Below, piece by piece: positions 19,563 through 30,698 of a stretch of DNA of 64,000 nucleotides. Numbering within the stretch: position 1 is the first letter of the stretch; each line of letters starts with the position of its first letter. This stretch comes from Globodera rostochiensis (lineage: Eukaryota; Nematoda; Chromadorea; Rhabditida; Heteroderidae): NCBI GenBank assembly GCA_018350325.1, contig JAEVLN010000030.1, positions 496,001-560,000 on the forward strand, in the 5' to 3' direction. A model generated the notes under the pieces. The model searched no databases and was not told the DNA's origin. It saw nothing but the letters and a program-made list of their open reading frames with translations. Position numbers and translations under genes: made by a program.

Positions 19563-19760
19563 GGGCCGTAACCAGAAAAAATTTTCGGCGGGGGGGGGGG
19601 GGTAAGCTAAAAAAAAAAAAGTCGATTCTTAGGGGTGCATTTCCGTTTTTATTGCAAGTTGTTAAAGAATTTTTCCCTTCAAAAGGTTGGATTTTAGAGG
19701 TGTGTTTCGCTTTTTTGCATTTTTCTTTACCAATTTTTCGAAAGCGCCGGTGTTCAAATG
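19563..19760. mobile_element. Fragment of GGGCGTAGCC-type MITE
   Basis: Begins GGGCCGTAACCAGAAAAA with a G-run and the TTAGGGGTGCATTTCC interior typical of the family; the far end is not clear. Confidence 0.45.
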
Positions 19761-20002
19761 TCAGACCAACTCATAGATGCATGCACAATGCGACCAAAAT
19801 AATAAAAATTCGCTTATTTTTTGATGCTTTTTAGGCTGGGGAGGTCCGGCGGTGCCGAAAGGCGCCGCCGGGAAAAATTTTTTGTGATTTTGACTCAATT
19901 TGTTAAGAAAAATTGGTCCAAAAATTACATTTGCGATGTTATTTCTCTCTTTTTTGCCTATGTTAAGAAAAAATTTTCTTTTTCAAAATTTTTGGAATTT
20001 TG

Positions 20003-20075
20003 TGCGAGATTGGTATAGTGGTGAGGTTCCCGAGTGCGGCGTGGTGGGTTGGGGGGGTTCGACTCTTGTGCATGT
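20003..20075 (+). tRNA. tRNA-like sequence (pseudo-tRNA or SINE head)
   Basis: TTGGTATAGTGGTGAGG matches a pol III A box and D-arm, and GGGGGTTCGACTC 40-45 bases later matches a B box. The acceptor and T stems pair poorly and no confident anticodon stem forms, so I read it as a decayed tRNA or the head of a tRNA-derived SINE, not a working gene. Confidence 0.4.
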
Positions 20076-20214
20076 ATGTACCAACTAAGCGCCGGAATCA
20101 ATTTCCGTGGTTTTTTTCGCGCACTTTTTGCAAAACTTTTCCTGGTGGGTCGGCGGTGCCGATAAGCGCCGCCAAGAAAATTTTGGAATTTTTTGTTCCA
20201 ATTTGTTAACAGGG

Positions 20215-20475
20215 TAGCACTACGTTTTGCCAACTGTACATTTTGCCAATTCAGCAAAAATATTACGTCTTGCCAACTTTACGTTTTGGATGATTTTGAG
20301 CATGTTTTTTTGAATGTTTCGAGGCATAGATTCCAAATAAATTTTGAAAATCAAAAAACCTTCGAATTCGGGTCCGGGGTTCGAAATTGGTCGAAATTTA
20401 AGTTTTTGATGAGTTGGCGAAATGTAACATTTTGTTGGGTTGGCAAAATGTACAGTTGGCAAAATGTACTGAAAC
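20215..20475. mobile_element. TTTTGCCAAC-type MITE
   Basis: CACTACGTTTTGCCAACTGT at the left and ACAGTTGGCAAAATGTACTG at the right are inverted ends. It holds the GAATTCGGGTCCGGGGTTCG core. Same family as 18,954. Confidence 0.75.
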
Positions 20476-21000
20476 CTGTTAACAGATTTGCGACCAAAAT
20501 ATTAAAAATTCGCTTATTTTTTGATGTTTTTTAGGACTGGGGAGGTCCGGCGGTCTTCCACCCAATCCATCCATCAGCCTTTGTCCTCCGTCAGAAAAAC
20601 CTAAAACGCGAAAAAAAATTAATGTTTTAATAAAAATTCTTATTCAAAAATGCAATAAAAGACAAAAAAACACAAATAGGCCCCTAATTCATTGAAGGCT
20701 TATTGGATGTCCGCAAGTGCGCGACACGGTAGACGACGCTGGAAGCGTCTACGGGGAGGATGGGAGCGCTGTGGGGGAGGAGGCCAGGGACCGCAGATGG
20801 GTGGGCAAGCGGCTGGCGCAGTGAGTGCAGTGAAGTTGGGGCATTTTGTGTGGGGTGAAGTTGATTGGGCGACCCAGTGGAGGGACCAACTGAGCCGAAG
20901 TGTGCAAGGGACGCTTGTCGCCCTAGCACTCTAAGGTTCAGTCTGGATATTGTAGAGGTGGGGGGTAACGATAGCACACAAAATGATTGGTACACACACA
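20476..21000. other. No supported gene
   Basis: A GC-rich open patch at 20,690-20,940 can be read on either strand (the minus strand is Ser/Pro/Leu-rich). Codon choice and splice sites do not settle whether it is coding. Confidence 0.3.
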
Positions 21001-21001
21001 T

Positions 21002-21290
21002 CAACTATTGTAAATTTTTGGCTTTTGTTTGTTTTCCTCATCTATTGTAAAAATTTGTTTTTTGATTGTTTTATTCATCTATTGTAAAAATTTGTTTTTT
21101 GATTGTTTTATCCATCTATTGTAAAAATTTGTTTTTTGATTGTTTTATTCATCTATTGTAAAAATCTTTGGCTTTTGTTTGTTTTCCTCATCTATTGTAA
21201 AAATTTGTTTTTTGATTGTTTTATCCATCTATTGTAAAATTTTTTGGCTTTTATTTGTTTTCCTCATCTATTGTAAATGTTCTGTTTGTT
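21002..21290 (+). repeat. 37-bp tandem repeat, about seven units
   Basis: CATCTATTGTAAAAATTTGT plus TTTTTGATTGTTTTAT repeats with a 37-bp period (marker CATCT at 21,076 and 21,113, for example); some units carry the variant GGCTTTTGTTTGTTTTCCT. Confidence 0.92.
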
Positions 21291-21445
21291 TTGTTTGGTA
21301 AACGCATTTTTGGTGATCAGGCAGTTCCGGAGGAGGGGGGGGGGATTGGTCAACCGAGAGAGGGGCAACCAAACAAGGATATCATAGAGAAATTTGCTTA
21401 TCATCAAAAACAAATAAAAAACATTTGTTTTAAACATTCACGCAC

Positions 21446-21634
21446 CTGCCTGCATAAGCAAATGTGGCACCAGTAAATATGGAGATCGGAACAGAACACC
21501 AAAAGCACAACAGCCGTTATGGCACGGCACAGCGAAATGATTGTGAGAAAGGCGGGCACTGCGGAGGCGGCATGCACCGATTTGGGAGCAAATTGGTCGT
21601 CATTGCAGAACAGGTCCACGAAGCAGCCAATCAG
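21446..21634 (-). CDS. Internal exon with a membrane segment, unknown gene
   Basis: A 63-codon exon has a clean acceptor (TTTTTCAG) and donor (CAG|GTGCGTGA). It encodes LIGCFVDLFCNDDQFAPKSV, then a hydrophobic run (AVPAFLTIISLCRAITAVVL, LVFC) ending near LHIYWCHICLC. The Cys spacing and one or two membrane passes suggest a small multipass membrane protein. Neighbouring exons were not found, and I do not recognise the family. Confidence 0.45.
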
Positions 21635-21724
21635 CTGAAAAACATAGAAAATTGTATGGGTTGGAACTCTTCGAATCCTGAATTTTAATTTTGATCAGCC
21701 TCAACAGATTGGCTTATGCCAATA

Positions 21725-21815
21725 GGGCCCGATCCCGATCAATCCGGGATTTTTGAAATTGGCCGATCCCGATCAATCCGGGATTTTTGAAATGGGCCGA
21801 TCCCGATCAGGCCAG
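21725..21815. repeat. 35-bp GATCCCGATCAATCCGGG repeat
   Basis: Two and a half tandem copies of CCGATCCCGATCAATCCGGG plus ATTTTTGAAAT. Confidence 0.85.
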
Positions 21816-23698
21816 CCTCATTTTTGCTCGTTTCCTTTTTACGCGATGGCTGCACAAATTCAAATATTATTATATTTTTTATTTTAAAAATGCAATTATT
21901 AAAGCACAACACATTGTTTGTTTCCATACAAAATAATCCGTGTTTTTAAAACCTATTTTAAATTGAATTTTCAATTTTATTAAAATTATTAAGAGCGGGG
22001 ACTGATCAATGGGCAACGTCGCGGACGTCGATCGGCTGCTGATCAAGTTTTGTTGGCATTGTGCCCGATTTGAATGTGATGGTTATTGTTTTTGTTCAAA
22101 TGTTGTGGCAAATTGTTGTTGTTCTAATTTTGTTGCTGTTGGTGTTGACGATGGGCAATTACGGACGGCGCTGTTGGCATTGAACACTGAAAAATGTTTG
22201 GTAAAAATTAATCCAATAAAAAGAAAAAATAATAATTAAATAATGACATTTTATTTAAATCACACCCCAAAATTACCCCTCAAACTCTGTAATTGATTAA
22301 AATGAAAAATCACCCCTAGCCCACCAGTTCCATTCATTCTATTACTTTCTGGGCATAAACCCCTTTACTCATCCCCCGGGGGCGCAAAATGTTGAAATGA
22401 GAGGAAATGACATCCAAATGCGGTTAAACCAAGTTGAACAAGTTCAAATTTTGAAAACATACGAAGGACCAATTTTGTCAAAGTTTAATGATAAATATTC
22501 TTTTTCTAAAATTGTCTGAAAAAATGTTCGAAAGAATTAAAAGCGGGTTTTGAATTGGGACCGTGAACAGAAAATTTGAACTCAAATATTGTTATAGGCG
22601 AGAGGTGAGCACTGTCCGTGCACAGGATTTGGAAAGGGTTAGTGTTTACGCCTCCCAATGCCTCCCGGTTTATCCCCAACCAATGGTTTCTTTGATTCTT
22701 GAATAAAAAAGGCATTTATTTGGTGTAAATAATGATGGGTGAAGGTGGCAGAAAGGGGAATAGGAAGTGATCTGAGTGGTGGGGCAGGGGTCTTTAAATA
22801 GGAAACAGAAATGGGAGAGACGAGCAAAGGGTCAGTTTCTCTCGAGATAAGCATGTGAGGCCGGGGAGCCGAAAAAGGCGAACGAGTTATTTACGGGAAA
22901 TGACATTAATAATGATTTCTTATCAGGAGGGAATACTCAAATTCTCGGCTTCTTCTCTAATTTCTCTGCCATTAAATTTTCAAAAATTTTTTCCCTGCGA
23001 CGCCTATCGACGCCACCGGACCCTCTCCCATTTCTAAAAATTCTTCAACAATTACCATATTTTAAATTTTGGTTGCAAATTTTTCTTTTTCGCCCTTCCG
23101 TGATGCATTTTTTGGGGCATTTTAATTCACAATCCATCAAAAATGCAAAATGTTCTCGGCGGCGCTTATCGGCACCGCCGATTTCGCCCCTTTTAAGGGG
23201 GGAAGGGTTCGGCGGGGGCGATGCCAAGAAAATTTTGAATTTTTGACACAATTTGTTTTAAAAGATTTGCCACCAAAATTTCAAAAACTGCGTTCTTTGA
23301 AAGTTATTTCTTTGGGTTACCAGAAATATCGGGTTAGATTTGAGGATGGCACTTATGTTCTTAAATTTGTTAGATATATTATATGATTCGTGAAAATTAA
23401 ACAAAAAATTCCCTTCTGATTTCTGATTTACCAGAATCAGGGACTCAAAAATTCAGAATGATTTTATTGGGTGAAAAGGGACGGGCGGGCTTTCCCGGCC
23501 CGATAAAAAGGCGGGGGTTTTGGCCACAGCAAATGCACAACAAGTTTTAATGGCTGAAAATCTAAAAAAGAAGTTTGAAATGATAAAAAGAAAACGTTTG
23601 ATGGAAGAAGCGAAAAATAGTGTGGAAAGTAAAAGAGACTTTTGACAGAGAAAGAGAGAAAAGAGATAAGAAGATGGGGGCAGAGATTGGCGTTGCAG
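21816..23698. other. No supported gene
   Basis: Mixed AT-rich DNA. It includes a Gln-codon-rich patch on the minus strand at 22,080-22,200, modules of the GGCGGCGCTTATCGGCACCG type at 22,995 and 23,155, and purine-rich DNA at 23,620-23,690. Nothing could be assembled into exons. Confidence 0.4.
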
Positions 23699-24139
23699 GC
23701 AGGGAGGCCAACTCAACTGCGGTAAAATATGGCAACCGGCTCCAAAAATATGGCATTTTTATGGTATCGAAGGGTCAAAAATATGGCATTTTTATGGCAG
23801 TTTTCTTAAGGAATTTTCAAAAAAGCATTTGTTTTTTTGAGAATTTTGCTTCAGTTCTGGGGGGGGGGGGGAAGGGCTCGGCGGTGCCGATAGGCGCCGC
23901 CGAGAAAAATTTGATTTTTTACTCAATTTGTTAAGAGATTTGCAACCAAAAACTTCAAATTGTAAGAATCAAAGAGCACTTTTTTCGGGAATTCTCATTT
24001 TTCCCGTAAAAAATGAGAATTTTTACCAAAGTCAAAAATATGGCAAAATTATGGCAAGTGTGAAAATATGGCAAACAATAAGGCAAATTCCCAAAATTAT
24101 GGCATTTGCCTTAAAAATAAGGCAATTTGGCCTCCCTGG
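23699..24139. mobile_element. TIR element, CAGGGAGGCCAA ends
   Basis: CAGGGAGGCCAACTC on the left and TTTGGCCTCCCTG on the right. The arms contain iterated AAATATGGCATTTTTATGGC words. A GGCGGTGCCGATAGGCGCCG module lies inside at 23,880. Confidence 0.78.
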
Positions 24140-24142
24140 TTG

Positions 24143-24680
24143 CAGGACATTTCGACACTGAGTTTTAAAAGTTGCCAAAAGTGTCCTTTATAGAGTTTCT
24201 TGGCCGTAGAATCCGAATCTGACCTCAATTCGACCGATTTCGAACCCGGACTCGAACTTTTTCCGAAAATTCAAACATTTCCAAAAACAAATGAGTTCAG
24301 AATCATTCAAAAAGCACTATATTACAACAAAAAGGCAAATAATAATCAAATTCATTTTCCGTTCAGGTCATAAATTCAAATTTACTTAATTTTGGGTTTG
24401 GTCGTGGTCCAATATCGATTTGGATGTGGCGTGGCGCAAGTCGGAAAACGAGTGAAATTTATTGTTGCTTTAAAAATTGAGTTGTGACTCCAGAACGGAA
24501 AAGTACCTTCATTCTTTTTGAAATTTTTGAGCCCGTAAATAGTTTTTGGAAATTTCGAAAAATCGTTCGAATTCGGAATTAATCGAAACAGAGCTCAGAT
24601 TTGGATTCAATGGCCCCGAAACCCCTATTTTGGCAACTTTTAAAACTTAGTGTTGAAAAGTCCAGTGTCGAAATGTCCTG
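24143..24680. mobile_element. TIR element, CAGGACATTTCGACACTGAG ends
   Basis: The ends CAGGACATTTCGACACTGAG and GTGTCGAAATGTCCTG are inverted; TTTTAAAAGTTGCCAAAA extends the arm. Two copies of the GAATTCG/CGAACCC core and the ATCCGAATCTGACC module lie inside. It sits immediately beside the previous element. Confidence 0.85.
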
Positions 24681-24788
24681 AATTAATATTGAAAATCTCT
24701 CAAAGTAAACGATGGAAATAATGGATGGAAACAGCGTATACGATACGCATTTTGAATAATGCTAAAACTCAACAAAAAATAGAAAATA

Positions 24789-25909
24789 CCGTATTTCCTC
24801 TATTAGTAACCCATGGGTTACAATTGTTCAAACCCCCCTCAAGGGGGGGTTACAATTAGAAGGGGGTTTCAAATAGAGGGTGGGTTACTATTTTTCAATA
24901 CAAATTTTTCAAAACTTATTTACATAAATTAAATTTTTATATTATTTTTTAAATCAAAATAAATTTCTGTAATAACAAAATTTTGCACAAAATTATAATT
25001 CCACTGTTTCCGTCAAAACAAATGACTACTTCCAATTTTTCGTCGATTGTAAAAATGCGACGTTTTTTTGAAATCTTATCACTAGAGCTTTGGGCATTTT
25101 TCTTGAGAAAAATGCAATTTTTAGGCATTTTCCACAGCATAATTTTTGTATTTAATATCTCAGGGACTTTTTCCAAAAATTTCTTAAGAAAAATGCAATA
25201 AAAATGAAAAATGTAGCCTTAGAAACAAAAAAATTTAGAACAAAAATGCAGCCCTAAAAAATGACTTTTTCTTTTACAAAAAATCCACCCCCAAAGATCG
25301 AAATTTTCCCTAAAATTTTTTTATTTGGTAATTTTATAAAATGTTCCAAAACGTGTGAAAATATTATATTTCCAATTAGGTAGGTAAAAGAGGAATATAA
25401 AAAATGACGAATTTTGAAGGGTTTTACGCAAAATTTGACTGAATTAGGTAGGTCAGTTTTTGGCATTTTTTAATCAATAGGCACTTTTTGGGGTTTTTGG
25501 TCAATATTTTAAGTCAATATTTCGCGTTTTTAGTATTAATATATTATTCATGGATTTATGATGACTGGTCAGAAAAATGCGTTGAATAAAACTTTTTTTT
25601 AATAATTAAAAAAAAAATCGGAATTTGGGGATTTTATTATCTTTTCTAAAATTTTTTGGGTTTTAAAGTTTCCAGTTTCTACTCATCTCTTTATTAGTAA
25701 AATGCTTAATTTTATACGTAAATGGTATGGCTGTAAAAAACTTGGTCATACTTAGTTTTTAAAACTCACGGCTTAGGGGGGGGGGGTTACAATTAGAGGG
25801 GGGTTTCAAATAGAGGGGGGGTTACTATTTTTCAATCCCCCCTCTAGGGGGGGTTACAATTAGAAGGGGGTTTCAAATAGAGGGTGGGTTACTAATAGAG
25901 GAAATACGG
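24789..25909. mobile_element. 1.1-kb TA-inserting TIR element (Tc1/mariner-like MITE)
   Basis: The ends CCGTATTTCCTCTATTAGT and its complement are flanked by a TA on each side. The opposite arm of the inverted duplication (near 13,146) has the same flanks with one TA and no insert, which is an empty site. The arms repeat GGGTTAC..TTACAATTAGA words. The interior is AT-rich with no transposase frame, so the element is non-autonomous. Confidence 0.92.
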
Positions 25910-26044
25910 TAAATAATATTTATAATTGCACTCAACAAAAAATAGAAAATAAATAATATTTATAATTGCATTTGTTTAAGTCCAAAATGATTGAGCAAAA
26001 ATCATGTAGCAGATCTTTTTCAAAAAAACATCAGCTCCCACCAC

Positions 26045-29000
26045 TCAAATCCTTTGATTTCTGGGAAACAATGCACCCGGGATTTGACCTCGTACAATGT
26101 GCCATTGGAGCGGATAATGAGGATCAATTCCGTTCCAGTAATCCTCGATGGGCGCATGGGAAAAAACTGGCTTCATTTTGGCAACGTGTTCAAACCAAGC
26201 AAAATCGTAGACCGGGCCGGACGAGAGAGCATCGCTGAAAGAACATTTTAGAAATATTGATTGATTTAGTCACATTTAGAAATATTGATTGATTTAGTCA
26301 CATTTAGAAATATTGACTGATTTAGTCACAATTTAGAAATAGTGACTGATTTAGTCACAAAAACCTAATGGGGGGAGTAGTCCCTTAAGCATACCTACCG
26401 GTTATACACTACGTTTTGCCACCTTACATCTCGAAAACCCTTTCGGGTCTAGGGTTCGAAATTGTGTAACAGTCTAAGGATACTCATTATTCATTTCTTT
26501 TGATCAAATAATTTTTTGATGGATTGGCAAAATGTAACATTTTTGCTGAGGAGGCACAATTGAATTGTTTTGATTTCTCATTAATACAAACATTTTCGTG
26601 CATTTTTGAAGGTTTTAACCTTTTTGGACTCATACAGAAATTATTTTTCACAGGGCTAAATTTCGAAAAATATTCGAATTCGGGTTTGGTGTTCATCATT
26701 CGCAAAATCCGAGCACGGATTCGTGTTCTACGCATTTGTTCACCCTAGAAAACATGCATTCTGAATTTTTAATAAAACTTTTTTTCAGCGGGACTGCAAC
26801 CATTGCCGCAAAACGTACGGACACCATATACACCTACCTCCTTTCAGCATTTTCTTCTCCTCTCTCATCTTCGATGTAAAGGTTCAACTCATCGCTCTCA
26901 TTATCGGAGTCGTCCCCCCTTTCTTTGTTGGATTGGCTGACAACATTTCTTTCCTGCACCAACCGAACCGTCTCATCGTCATGAATTAGGAGATATTCAC
27001 CCGCACAAAGTTCTCTAAGGGCATCAAGAAGAGTGCACAACCGCTGCACTCTCGAAGAAAGCCTCAAATAGCAAATTATTAAAACAACATTTGTAGAAGC
27101 CTCAAACAGCATTATTAAAATAACATTTGTAATCAATAGTGATGCACGAGACCCAAAATTTACCGAGACTCGATACCGAGATTTGACCCCAAGACTCGAG
27201 ACCAAGACCCAAAAAACCCGAGACTTTTCTCGAGTCGAGACTCTCGTGCATCACTAGTAATCAAGTTAGGCAATTAGCAACAAAAACTGACAGTTTACGG
27301 CTCTCCGGGCTAAGCCTGGACAAATCGGAAGCGTTCTTTCTGTCAATTTGCATCAGGTGAAGCTGATGCAATTGTTCATCAAAGTGCACGCGAAGAGTGA
27401 TGTGCTCCGGGGAACCTTTCAGCGTTGCAGTGACCACGTCCATGAGTGTTTCCTCAGGCGATATTTTCTTTAATGTATTTAAATGGCTTCATTAATCCAA
27501 CTTTTTTCTAATTACCTCCGCAGCAAGTTCAGGCAAAAATTCGGGTCGGACAGCCAGCGAGACAACATCACGTGTGCCGTCGCCGTCCTCCGTTCCGTGT
27601 ACACCGGTTCGGATCAGCACGCGATGTTGCTGATCAAATTCCGATTGTTGTTGTTGATCACCACCATCAAATGTGACGATTGCGTACCGTTTGCCCACCA
27701 CATCGGCCGAAGAAGACGACCCGCCGGACGCCGTCTTTCCGATTTGTCCAAGTTGAAGTTCGTTCAACAGCGACTCCGCCGACGATTCATCCGTTTTGAA
27801 CTTCTTTTTTTGTCCAATTTCATCATCCGTTTTTTGTTCCCTGTTCTTCCTCAATGCCAATTTGATAGCCCATTTGAAATATTCGCGAGCGACGAAAGGG
27901 CGATGCATTCGAGACGCGATGATCGGTGGAAACACGGAGCAAACTCTTCTCATCTTTCCTAAACATCCAATCAGTTTTTTTCTGTTGATCAACAATTTGT
28001 AAAAACAAGCAAAAATCCGAGACGGTTACACTACTTTTTGTCACCTTACATTTTGCCACCCCAGCAAAAAATTTACGTTTTGCCCGCCGGTACGTTTTGG
28101 CAATGTTACGTTTTTTGAATGATTTTGAGGTCAACAAATTCCGAAAAGCCTTCGAATTCGGGTCCGGGGTTCGGAAATTGATCGAAATATAAGTTTTTTG
28201 ATGGGTTAGCAAAATGTAACATAATGGCAAAATGCAAGGTGGCAAAACGTACGGACACCATCCGAAACATTTTGCACTGACTGACCTCCCCTAAATTCCA
28301 ATTGGACGCTGACACGGCAAGCATACGAAATTTGGGGTTTATGGCCATAAGGAGCTGACAACAAATGACACAAAGTGCTTCCATCCATCACAAATTCGAT
28401 GTCATTTTGAATTGCAAAGTTTCTCAAGTCATTGTCGGCAGTTATCGGCAACTATAACGACAATTACAAATTAGTGATTAATTGAACAAAAGTTGATTAT
28501 TAATAATCATTTCGACAGATTTTCTTAACAAATCAAAAAAACTCAAAATTTTTCTCGGCAGCACCACCTGTTAGGCACCGTCGGCCCCCCCCCAGCAAAC
28601 GTGAAGCAGATTCTCAAAAAAATGTATTTTTGAAAAAAAAACGAGAAAATCGGCAAAATTTCCGAAATCCAGCCTACTTTTCTTGAGAAAACGTTAAAAA
28701 TCAAAAAAAATTCCCGAAGTGGACATCCAAAAATTGACTCCTAAAAAAATGATTTTGGAGAAAAAATTTTTCTGCAAAAAAAACTTTAAAAAAATGCAAT
28801 AAACCCCTAAAAAAACTTTTTTGGCAAAAAATCCTAAAATGCAATAAAAAATAATCGCCTTTTTAGTCACCCCCCCCCCCCCGCAGAAATTTTTTTCGCT
28901 TTTATATGTATAGTAAATTAACAAATGTAGCCTCTTCCTTTTTTCCTCACCTTTTGCTCGAGCTTGGCCGAGATTTTCTTCTCAATGTCTTTATGGTTCA

Positions 29001-30240
29001 ATTTGAGCATAAATCTTTGCCGTGTGTCGGGAATGTTGAGAGACTTCCCGTGCCCTGGTCGCAGAACTGAAACATTGAGACGAAAAGCAACGGATTGTTG
29101 CTGTTGTTGCTGCACATTCGTTGTCCAAGGAATCTCCAACTGAACGCCTTGAAAGGCGCGTTCGCCGATCACATAACGCGATTTCATGATTTGGTGGTTC
29201 TGAACACAAAAAACAAATCATCGACCCCCGCTAACTAAGCCAAACCATCACGGAATTGAGGGACGGCGCTTCGGGATAAACGAAAAGCGAATTTGGGTAT
29301 GTCTTCCATGATTTAATTGTCCGAAGGGCAATGTCCACATACAGTTGACGCTCATCCTTCAACATCTCGTCCCAAGCCTGTAGAATTTGTTTTCGGTATA
29401 ACAAATTGGGATAAAAGAGTGGAGGTGGACGTATTTCAATAACGAAAGAATATCCGTTTATAAAATTCTCCAGTCGCGATACTTAAATTTTGAGCATACC
29501 TTTATCTTTTTCATGTCATGTTCAAAGCGAAATGTTGGCTCTGATTTGAGCATATTTTGAAGAATTGCCACATAATTTCGATGGTCTTCACTCGAAAGTA
29601 CGGAATTGCGCACGTCCGGAGGAAGCACTTTTCTATAAGGCCTCCAAGGCATTAAGGCTTTTGGATTCTAAATCGAAAAAGAAACAGTTTAGAATTTCTG
29701 CAACCTAACTTATACTAGAAAGATTTTTTTCACTGCTAAGTAGTTGTCTGTACCCCACGAAAACCCCGGGTTTTTCTAAACAAAAATTCAAAAATAAAGA
29801 ATGCTTTATCCCCAAAATCTGCCTCCAAGGCATTAGGGCTTTTGGTTTCTAAATCACACAAAGAAAGTTTATTTAGCTCTTTCATAAAGGAACGGGCGCG
29901 GGTACAACTCGATATTGAAAAGTGAAATGTTTTTTTTCAAAATTTATATTAAATGTTAAAAAAATTGGATATTCGCGTTTATAACTTTTACAACCTAACT
30001 CTGAGTCCCAGTGCCGAATTGTCTGGCACCCCGGGGGGAAAACCTCGATTTCTTAACAAAAGTGCCAAAAATAAGATTGCTTTATGCCCAAACCTGGCAT
30101 TTCTGTTTGCTCGGAAAACGCGCTTTGTTCAGCTTGTTCAGCCCGCCATTGTCGTCATCTTCGCCGTCGGATGGCTCTCTTTTCCGCTTGCCGAAGGCTT
30201 TCGCTTGAAGTTCTGTCGCGCTCTTTCGCTTAGACTCGGT
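26045..30240 (-). CDS. ICE2: Little elongation complex subunit 2 (ICE2/NARG2) homologue
   Basis: Exons in phase on the minus strand: about 30240-30094, 29667-29500, 29467-29246, 29199-28951, 28451-28286, 27958-27516, 27467-27288, 27043-26838 and 26234-26045. ICE2 belongs to the little elongation complex that promotes snRNA transcription by RNA polymerase II. Matches to human ICE2 run in order: LSSEDHRNYVAILQNML (LVKYA region), ITADNDLRNFAIQNDIEFV with GSTLCHLLSAPYGHKP (SRYHPQIALTSQSLFTLLNN), VVSLAVRPEFLP, ETLMDVVTATLKGS, LRELCAGEYLLIHDDETV (LQEGSYLLSH), and IDPHYPLQWHIVRGQIPGAL (LDPSLLLPYHIHHGRIPCTF). A Lys/Gly/Ser-rich linker lies in exon 6. The 32-base intron after 29500 is suspiciously short, and the start codon is not certain: the first exon is open without an ATG and a MITE lies just upstream. 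A decayed copy is at 10.1-13.0 kb. Confidence 0.82.
26250..26360 (+). repeat. 28-bp tandem repeat in the last ICE2 intron
   Basis: About four copies of TTTAGAAATATTGATTGATT plus TAGTCACA; the left arm has only one unit. Confidence 0.85.
26405..26826. mobile_element. GTCCGTACGTTTTGC-type MITE in ICE2 intron
   Basis: The right end GCAAAACGTACGGACACC and left end CACTACGTTTTGCCACC are inverted. It lies between the last two ICE2 exons and is absent from the left arm, where the neighbouring exon is also deleted. Confidence 0.65.
27135..27260. repeat. TCTCGG/GATGCACGAG repeat element
   Basis: Right-arm counterpart of 12,640-12,740; AGTGATGCACGAGAC ends with iterated CGAGAC words. Confidence 0.75.
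28027..28262. mobile_element. GTCCGTACGTTTTGCC-type MITE, single-unit copy
   Basis: The right end GGCAAAACGTACGGACACC is intact; the core has one GAATTCGGGTCCGGGGTTCG unit. Same insertion as 11,388-11,845 in the other arm, without the 57-bp expansion. Confidence 0.82.
28480..28930. mobile_element. Low-complexity MITE remnant in ICE2 intron 4
   Basis: Contains TTCTCGGCAGCACCACCTGT, a C-run at 28,869-28,882 and iterated AAAATGCAATAAA words, all typical of the GGGCGTAGCC and GCACCGCC families. Ends are unclear. Confidence 0.4.
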
Positions 30241-30289
30241 GAATAAAAGCGTCGCTTGACTCCTTTAATTTTAGGTTTTTTAGGCACCG

Positions 30290-30661
30290 TGGGCGTAGTC
30301 GGGGAGGGGGGGGGGGGTACAGCCCCCCGAAAATTTTTTGAGAAAAAAACCCCAAAGGGGGGAGTCCACCGTTTTCTTTTGCTTATAATTTTTGGACAAA
30401 TTTCCTTAACAAATTGGGTCAAAAATTTTAAACTATCCGACCCCTCCTCCCTCAAAAAAACTTGCATTTTTGGAAATCGGCAAAATTTCGAAACTTTTCA
30501 ACTTTTAAAATTCTAAAAAATTTACTGAAAATTGATTTTTTTTTTTTTTTTTTTTGAAAAATTGCTTAGAAAAATGCAATAAAACGTAAAAAAGCACCCC
30601 TAAAAATAGACTTTTTTTCAAATTAGCCTCCCCCCCCCGAAAAAAAGCTTTGGCTACGCCC
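30290..30661. mobile_element. GGGCGTAGCC-TIR MITE at right edge of inverted duplication
   Basis: GGGCGTAGTCGGGGAGGGG at one end and AGCTTTGGCTACGCCC at the other. Reverse complement of 9,688-10,081; its outer end is the end of similarity between the arms. It separates ICE2 from the coiled-coil gene. Confidence 0.78.
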
Positions 30662-30698
30662 TTATTAGGCACTAATTGGTTCAAAAAAAATGTAAATG

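Larger units (their letters stand above)
24717..30663 (-). repeat. Right arm of large inverted duplication
   Basis: Reverse complement of 9,688-13,221, but longer because it retains three ICE2 exons and carries later insertions (24,789-25,909 and 26,405-26,826). The outer limit is the end of the GGGCGTAGCC MITE at 30,661. Confidence 0.9.

Noticed and set aside
20684..21004. Ser/Pro-rich minus-strand frame
   Set aside because: No acceptor/donor pair, both strands equally open, and no recognised motif.
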